Assembly (NCBI GenBank): GCA_947458545.1
Contig: CANGYH010000001.1
Span: 1,488,001-1,552,000, forward strand
Reading direction: 5' to 3'
Source of the DNA: Cytophagaceae bacterium
GTDB lineage: Bacteria; Bacteroidota; Bacteroidia; Cytophagales; Flexibacteraceae
Length of the DNA stretch: 64,000 nucleotides
Translations under genes and position numbers: made by a program
In this document: piece by piece, positions 60,835 through 64,000 of the stretch
Layout of the letters: each line of letters starts with the position of its first letter
Numbering within the stretch: position 1 is the stretch's first letter
Notes under the pieces: generated by a model
The model's database searches: none
The model's input: the letters and a program-made list of their open reading frames with translations, nothing else
Told to the model about the DNA's origin: nothing

Positions 60835-62373
60835 CTAGAGCTCTTCCAGATGTGCCAGCACGTGCTCGGCATGGTCTAGCAGGGCTGCGCGGTTTTCGGC
60901 GGGCATCTTGTCCCAGGTGGGGTACACGTGGCCGATGCGGGGGTTGCGCTCCAGCAGGTGGCGGTGCCGGGCGTGGAAGTGCCAGTAGAGGCTGTTGAAG
61001 GGGCAGGCACCCTCGCCGGTTTTCTTCTTGTAGTCGTACTTGCAGCCCTGGCAGTAGTCTGACATTCGCTGGATGTAAGCCGCCGACGACACGTAGGGCT
61101 TGGTGCCCACCAGCCCACCATCGGCGTATTGGCTCATGCCGCGGGTGTTGGGCATCTCTACCCACTCGATGGCGTCTATGTACACGCCCAGGTACCAGGC
61201 ATCCACCTCGTCGGGGTCTGCGCCGATGAGCAGGGCAAAGTTGCCGATAACCATCAGCCGCTGGATGTGGTGGGCGTAAGCCAGCTCCAGGCTCTGGCCC
61301 AGGGCGTGGCGCAGGCAGGCCATATCGGTCTCGCCCGTCCAAAACCAACTGGGCAGGGGCGTTTGGTGGCCAAAGTGGTTTTTGCGGCCAAAGTCTGGCA
61401 TCAGAGCCCAGTACAGCCCGCGGACGTACTCGCGCCAGCCGGCAATCTGCCGTACAAAGCCCTCTATCTGGGGCAGAGTAATCTCGTCGGGGCGGGCGCG
61501 GTACTCGGCAATGCACCGCTCTATGACCTCGGCCGGGCTGAGCAGCTTCACGTTCATGGCAAACGAGAGGCGGCTGTGGTACAGCAGCCAGTGGCGCTTG
61601 GTCATGGCATCCTCGTAGCGGCCAAAGAGGGGCAGGGCATGGTGGGCAAAATGCTCCAGCAGTTGCTGGCACTCGGCCCGGGTGGTGGGCCAGATAAAGC
61701 GGCTGGGGTCGGCGCATTGTCCCATGGTGCGCACACCGGCCTGCACGATCATGCGGTGCAGGTCTGTCAGGTCTTTTTCTACAACAAAGGGCTCAGGCAA
61801 CACGGCATCTTTGGGCAGGGCCTGGCGGTTGTCGGCGTCGAAGTTCCAGCGGCCGCCTTCGGGTTGGCCTTCTGGGGTTACCAGGTAGCCGTGGCGCTGG
61901 CGCTCCAAGCGGTAGAAGCTCTCGAGCAGGTACGTCTTGCGGCCGGTAAAGTGCCGGGCCACGGCCAGGCGATCGGCCAAAAAGTGCTCGCTGTCGTAAG
62001 CGCGGACTTTGACGCCAAGCTTGCCCGCCAGCGAGAGCATAAGCTCGTCTAGGCGGAACTCATCCGGAAACTGATACTCCAGCCATTCTGGTGCATACTC
62101 CTCTACCAGCAGCCGCAGGTTGCCCTCGATAGACTGGCGGTTGTCAGGGTCGTCTAAGGCGACGTAAGCTACCCGGTGGCCCGCCTGGCGCAGGTGCTCG
62201 GCAAAGGCCCGCATGGCACCAAAAAAAGCCATCACCTTCTGGATGTGGTGGTGGGCGTAGTCGGTTTCCTGGCGCACCTCCATCAGCACGTACACCACGC
62301 TGGGTTGCGGCGGTGCGTCAAACCAACTGTGGTGGTGGTTGAGCTGGTCTCCCAGCAGCAGGCGTAGCGTCAT
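60835..62373 (-). CDS. Fe-S cluster photolyase/cryptochrome (PhrB/FeS-BCP family)
   Basis: 512 aa. LRLLLGDQLNHHHSWF is the N-terminus of the deoxyribodipyrimidine photolyase-related family (bacterial (6-4) photolyases PhrB/CryB). FAD-site features include WREYVRGLYWALMPDFGRKNHFGH and FALLIGADPDEVDAWYLGVYIDAIEWVEMPNTRGMSQYADGG. Four cysteines placed for a 4Fe-4S cluster are in DMACLRHALG, and in the Cx2Cx12C run YCQGCKYDYKKKTGEGACPF. It should repair (6-4) photoproducts or sense light. The -7 box TAAATTTG (62382-62389) matches the consensus exactly, 8 nt before the ATG. Confidence 0.92.
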   Translation of the reverse strand: MTLRLLLGDQLNHHHSWFDAPPQPSVVYVLMEVRQETDYAHHHIQKVMAFFGAMRAFAEHLRQAGHRVAYVALDDPDNRQSIEGNLRLLVEEYAPEWLEYQFPDEFRLDELMLSLAGKLGVKVRAYDSEHFLADRLAVARHFTGRKTYLLESFYRLERQRHGYLVTPEGQPEGGRWNFDADNRQALPKDAVLPEPFVVEKDLTDLHRMIVQAGVRTMGQCADPSRFIWPTTRAECQQLLEHFAHHALPLFGRYEDAMTKRHWLLYHSRLSFAMNVKLLSPAEVIERCIAEYRARPDEITLPQIEGFVRQIAGWREYVRGLYWALMPDFGRKNHFGHQTPLPSWFWTGETDMACLRHALGQSLELAYAHHIQRLMVIGNFALLIGADPDEVDAWYLGVYIDAIEWVEMPNTRGMSQYADGGLVGTKPYVSSAAYIQRMSDYCQGCKYDYKKKTGEGACPFNSLYWHFHARHRHLLERNPRIGHVYPTWDKMPAENRAALLDHAEHVLAHLEEL

Positions 62374-62381
62374 GTCAGGGG

Positions 62382-62389
62382 CAAATTTA
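62382..62389 (-). promoter_or_regulatory. -7 box of the photolyase gene
   Basis: The minus strand reads TAAATTTG, a perfect TAnnTTTG, ending 8 nt before the ATG. Confidence 0.6.
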
Positions 62390-62440
62390 CGGGTCAGCCC
62401 GGGGGCAGCGCTTTGTCAGCTATTTACGCTGGCCAAACGA

Positions 62441-63370
62441 ATGCCCAAGTTGAGACTTTGGCCACTTTCGGCCTTACCTTTTGCGAACTTAAACGCCCCA
62501 AAAGCCCAAGGCACCACCACCGTGCTAGGATACCAGCGCCCCAACGCGGCAGCCAGATGCCACACCCCCAAGGCCACGGCCACAAACCTGGACCTATCCT
62601 GCTCGGCCTTCGATCCGGGCGATACGCTGCCAGACTACAGTGACAGCGTACCGAGCTTCTCTCGCCGCCTCGCAGGTCAGGCCGTGGGTATCAGGTCAGT
62701 GAATGTGGGGGTGGGGCAGATAGGGTTAAGGCCCTTGATTGGGCAAAACTATGGCCCAGGGGCGAATGTGTTTCCGCTGGCTTTGACTGATAGACTAGGT
62801 GACACTCTTATAAGAGCAGTTAAACCCAATGGACTTGCGAATGTCAACGATACAGCTTCTGTCTGGCGTTCACCTGCAAATTGGATATCTATCGCTCATA
62901 CCCTGGCAAGCTCACCGTCCTACGTCAGGTATCGAAACGAATATTTGGGGCGCACTGCACCTGACACCACTATTGCCTTCCGAAACTCCTCCCAATCAGA
63001 TGCCGGGCTTATAACCGTACCAGATTGCGATTTGGCTCGTGATCCTAACAATTTTCCCCAAAGAGTCGCTCCAGGTGGTAGGATAGCCTCTTCCAAAGTC
63101 GGAAGTCTTTCCGAAGGTATCCTTGTTGCAAGTCCAAACCCATTTAATAAGGAACTAACGGTTGAGTTCGCACTCAACGAACATTCAAGGAATGGCAACC
63201 TTGTAGTTCGCTCGATTAATTCGGTGTTGCCCCTTTACACCAAGTCCATTTACGGCTTGAAGGGAGTTAAACATTTTGAACTGGCTTTCCTACCTCCCGG
63301 CGTATATGTTTTATCGTTAAGTCGAGACGATAAGCCTACTATTCAAATCAAAATCATCAAAGCTCCTTGA
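62441..63370 (+). CDS. T9SS sorting-domain protein, probably lacking its 5' end
   Basis: 309 aa if begun at the ATG at 62441; the frame is open to 62339. The C-terminus (about 225-309) is a T9SS type A sorting domain: VASPNPFNKELTVEFALNE ... LPPGVYVLSLSRDDKPTIQIKII. The middle (ARDPNNFPQRVAPGG, RSPANWISIAHTLASS) has no family that I know. There is no signal peptide, which a T9SS cargo needs, and the first 120 residues read like out-of-frame GC-rich DNA, so this is likely a gene remnant or a mis-joined 5' end. It is followed after 5 bp by another secreted-protein gene. Confidence 0.5.
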   Translation: MPKLRLWPLSALPFANLNAPKAQGTTTVLGYQRPNAAARCHTPKATATNLDLSCSAFDPGDTLPDYSDSVPSFSRRLAGQAVGIRSVNVGVGQIGLRPLIGQNYGPGANVFPLALTDRLGDTLIRAVKPNGLANVNDTASVWRSPANWISIAHTLASSPSYVRYRNEYLGRTAPDTTIAFRNSSQSDAGLITVPDCDLARDPNNFPQRVAPGGRIASSKVGSLSEGILVASPNPFNKELTVEFALNEHSRNGNLVVRSINSVLPLYTKSIYGLKGVKHFELAFLPPGVYVLSLSRDDKPTIQIKIIKAP

Positions 63371-63375
63371 GTGTA

Positions 63376-64000
63376 ATGAGACTGATTCTTGTCATCGTCT
63401 ATTGCCTGTCACAGAGCTTGCAGGTGCGAAGCCAACAACTTCTTTGGCAGCAAGGCTTTTCCCATGTAGGTACCGATCAAATGCTAAATGTAGTGGCAAC
63501 ATCGGCTGATTTTGTCCTTTGTGCAGCTACAAAAACAGGCCAGAGTAGAGTCATTCTGATAGGTTTATCCGCTTGGGGCGATACACTATACAGTCAACTT
63601 GCTCCGATTGCAAACCCATATGAGGCTACCGTTCACCTATGTCAAACCAATGATGGGAAGACTTTTCTGACGGCCCAAAGGCGCGGTGGAGTAGATCCTG
63701 CCTATCTATCTCGCATCAACACTATTGATGGTTCGATAACGTGGACAACTACCCTGGCTGGTATAGGACCGTTTGGAATGGGTGTAAGCCCGAGTTGTTT
63801 GGCAGAAGGGCCCAATGGTACGCTTATTTTGGCCGGAAAGGCACCAGACCCTAACGGTGCGTTCGGAAATTTGGGCTACCTGGCCTGCTACGACACGTTA
63901 GGGGTGCTGCAGTGGGATACAATTATTCGGGAGCATCCCACAAACACCTTCTGCCACCATGTGGAGATGACCCGCGACGGCAACATCTTAGTCTCGGGCA
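63376..64000 (+). CDS. Secreted propeller-like protein (cut off at the right edge)
   Basis: 208 codons visible from the ATG at 63376. MRLILVIVYCLSQSLQVRSQQ is a signal peptide. The rest has blade-like repeats (RINTIDGSITWTTTLAGIG, GNLGYLACYDTLGVLQWDTIIRE, VEMTRDGNILVSG), as in the PQQ-like or lamin-like propeller proteins that Bacteroidota export by T9SS. The sorting domain would lie beyond the window. GC content is lower than average, like the end of the preceding gene, so the two may have come together. Confidence 0.65.
   Translation, partial: MRLILVIVYCLSQSLQVRSQQLLWQQGFSHVGTDQMLNVVATSADFVLCAATKTGQSRVILIGLSAWGDTLYSQLAPIANPYEATVHLCQTNDGKTFLTAQRRGGVDPAYLSRINTIDGSITWTTTLAGIGPFGMGVSPSCLAEGPNGTLILAGKAPDPNGAFGNLGYLACYDTLGVLQWDTIIREHPTNTFCHHVEMTRDGNILVSG

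Overview
This window is chromosomal DNA of a fairly GC-rich member of the Bacteroidota. The evidence is a gldJ-type gliding/type IX secretion lipoprotein, several secreted proteins ending in T9SS-type sorting domains, a cytophagalysin-like M43 protease, an ECF sigma factor paired with an envelope protein, and Bacteroidota-type promoters (-7 box close to TAnnTTTG). I cannot name the genus. Housekeeping genes (pheS, asnS, infB, atpD, atpC, purL, rimM, rlmI, tRNA-Leu) are scattered singly among catabolic, envelope and accessory genes, so operons are short.

Layout: 1-2.8 kb holds rlmI (cut by the left edge), a sugar N-acetyltransferase, and a long palindromic repeat element. 2.8-8.9 kb holds a GWxTD lipoprotein and a sugar-use locus (GH3 beta-glucosidase divergent from galK-galT). 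9-15 kb is regulatory: a FIST sensor overlapping a soluble hybrid histidine kinase, an ECF sigma factor with a membrane-anchored, Pro/Ala-rich, possibly barrel-ended partner, and a lipoprotein. 15.3-26.2 kb has a giant Asp-box secreted protein, tRNA-Leu, an Hsp20, an AlbA_2 protein, a candidate structured RNA with an AT-rich nuclease-like gene lodged at its terminator, pheS, a thioredoxin-fold protein and an M43 protease. 26.2-32 kb has hutI, infB and hmgA (histidine and homogentisate catabolism). 32-45 kb has three small toxin-antitoxin pairs between asnS, a ROK kinase, a secreted endonuclease, atpD/atpC, gldJ, an SDR and purL. 45-50.4 kb has a REP-associated tyrosine transposase (RAYT) with inverted REPs, an AcpH-like gene whose 3' end is a REP, an MFS exporter, a lipoprotein, rimM and a second copy of the palindromic element. 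50.5-64 kb has catalase, a papain-like lipoprotein overlapping a pentapeptide-like lipoprotein, a DUF1573 protein, an AT-rich DUF5677 gene, a TPR protein, a polyprenyl-phosphate sugar transferase, an Fe-S photolyase and two T9SS-type secreted proteins.

The most distinctive content is a repeat system. One RAYT gene lies between perfectly inverted REP hairpins. Five copies of the same hairpin (stem GTC-A-CAAG / CTTG-C-GAC with a constant A.C mismatch) occur in the window. Two 0.8-1 kb composite palindromic elements each carry one of these plus several GTAG-headed hairpins. Heptanucleotide tandem arrays sit directly against start codons or promoters in three places. A second theme is near-leaderless expression: in at least nine genes the -7 box lies only 4-14 nt before the start codon.
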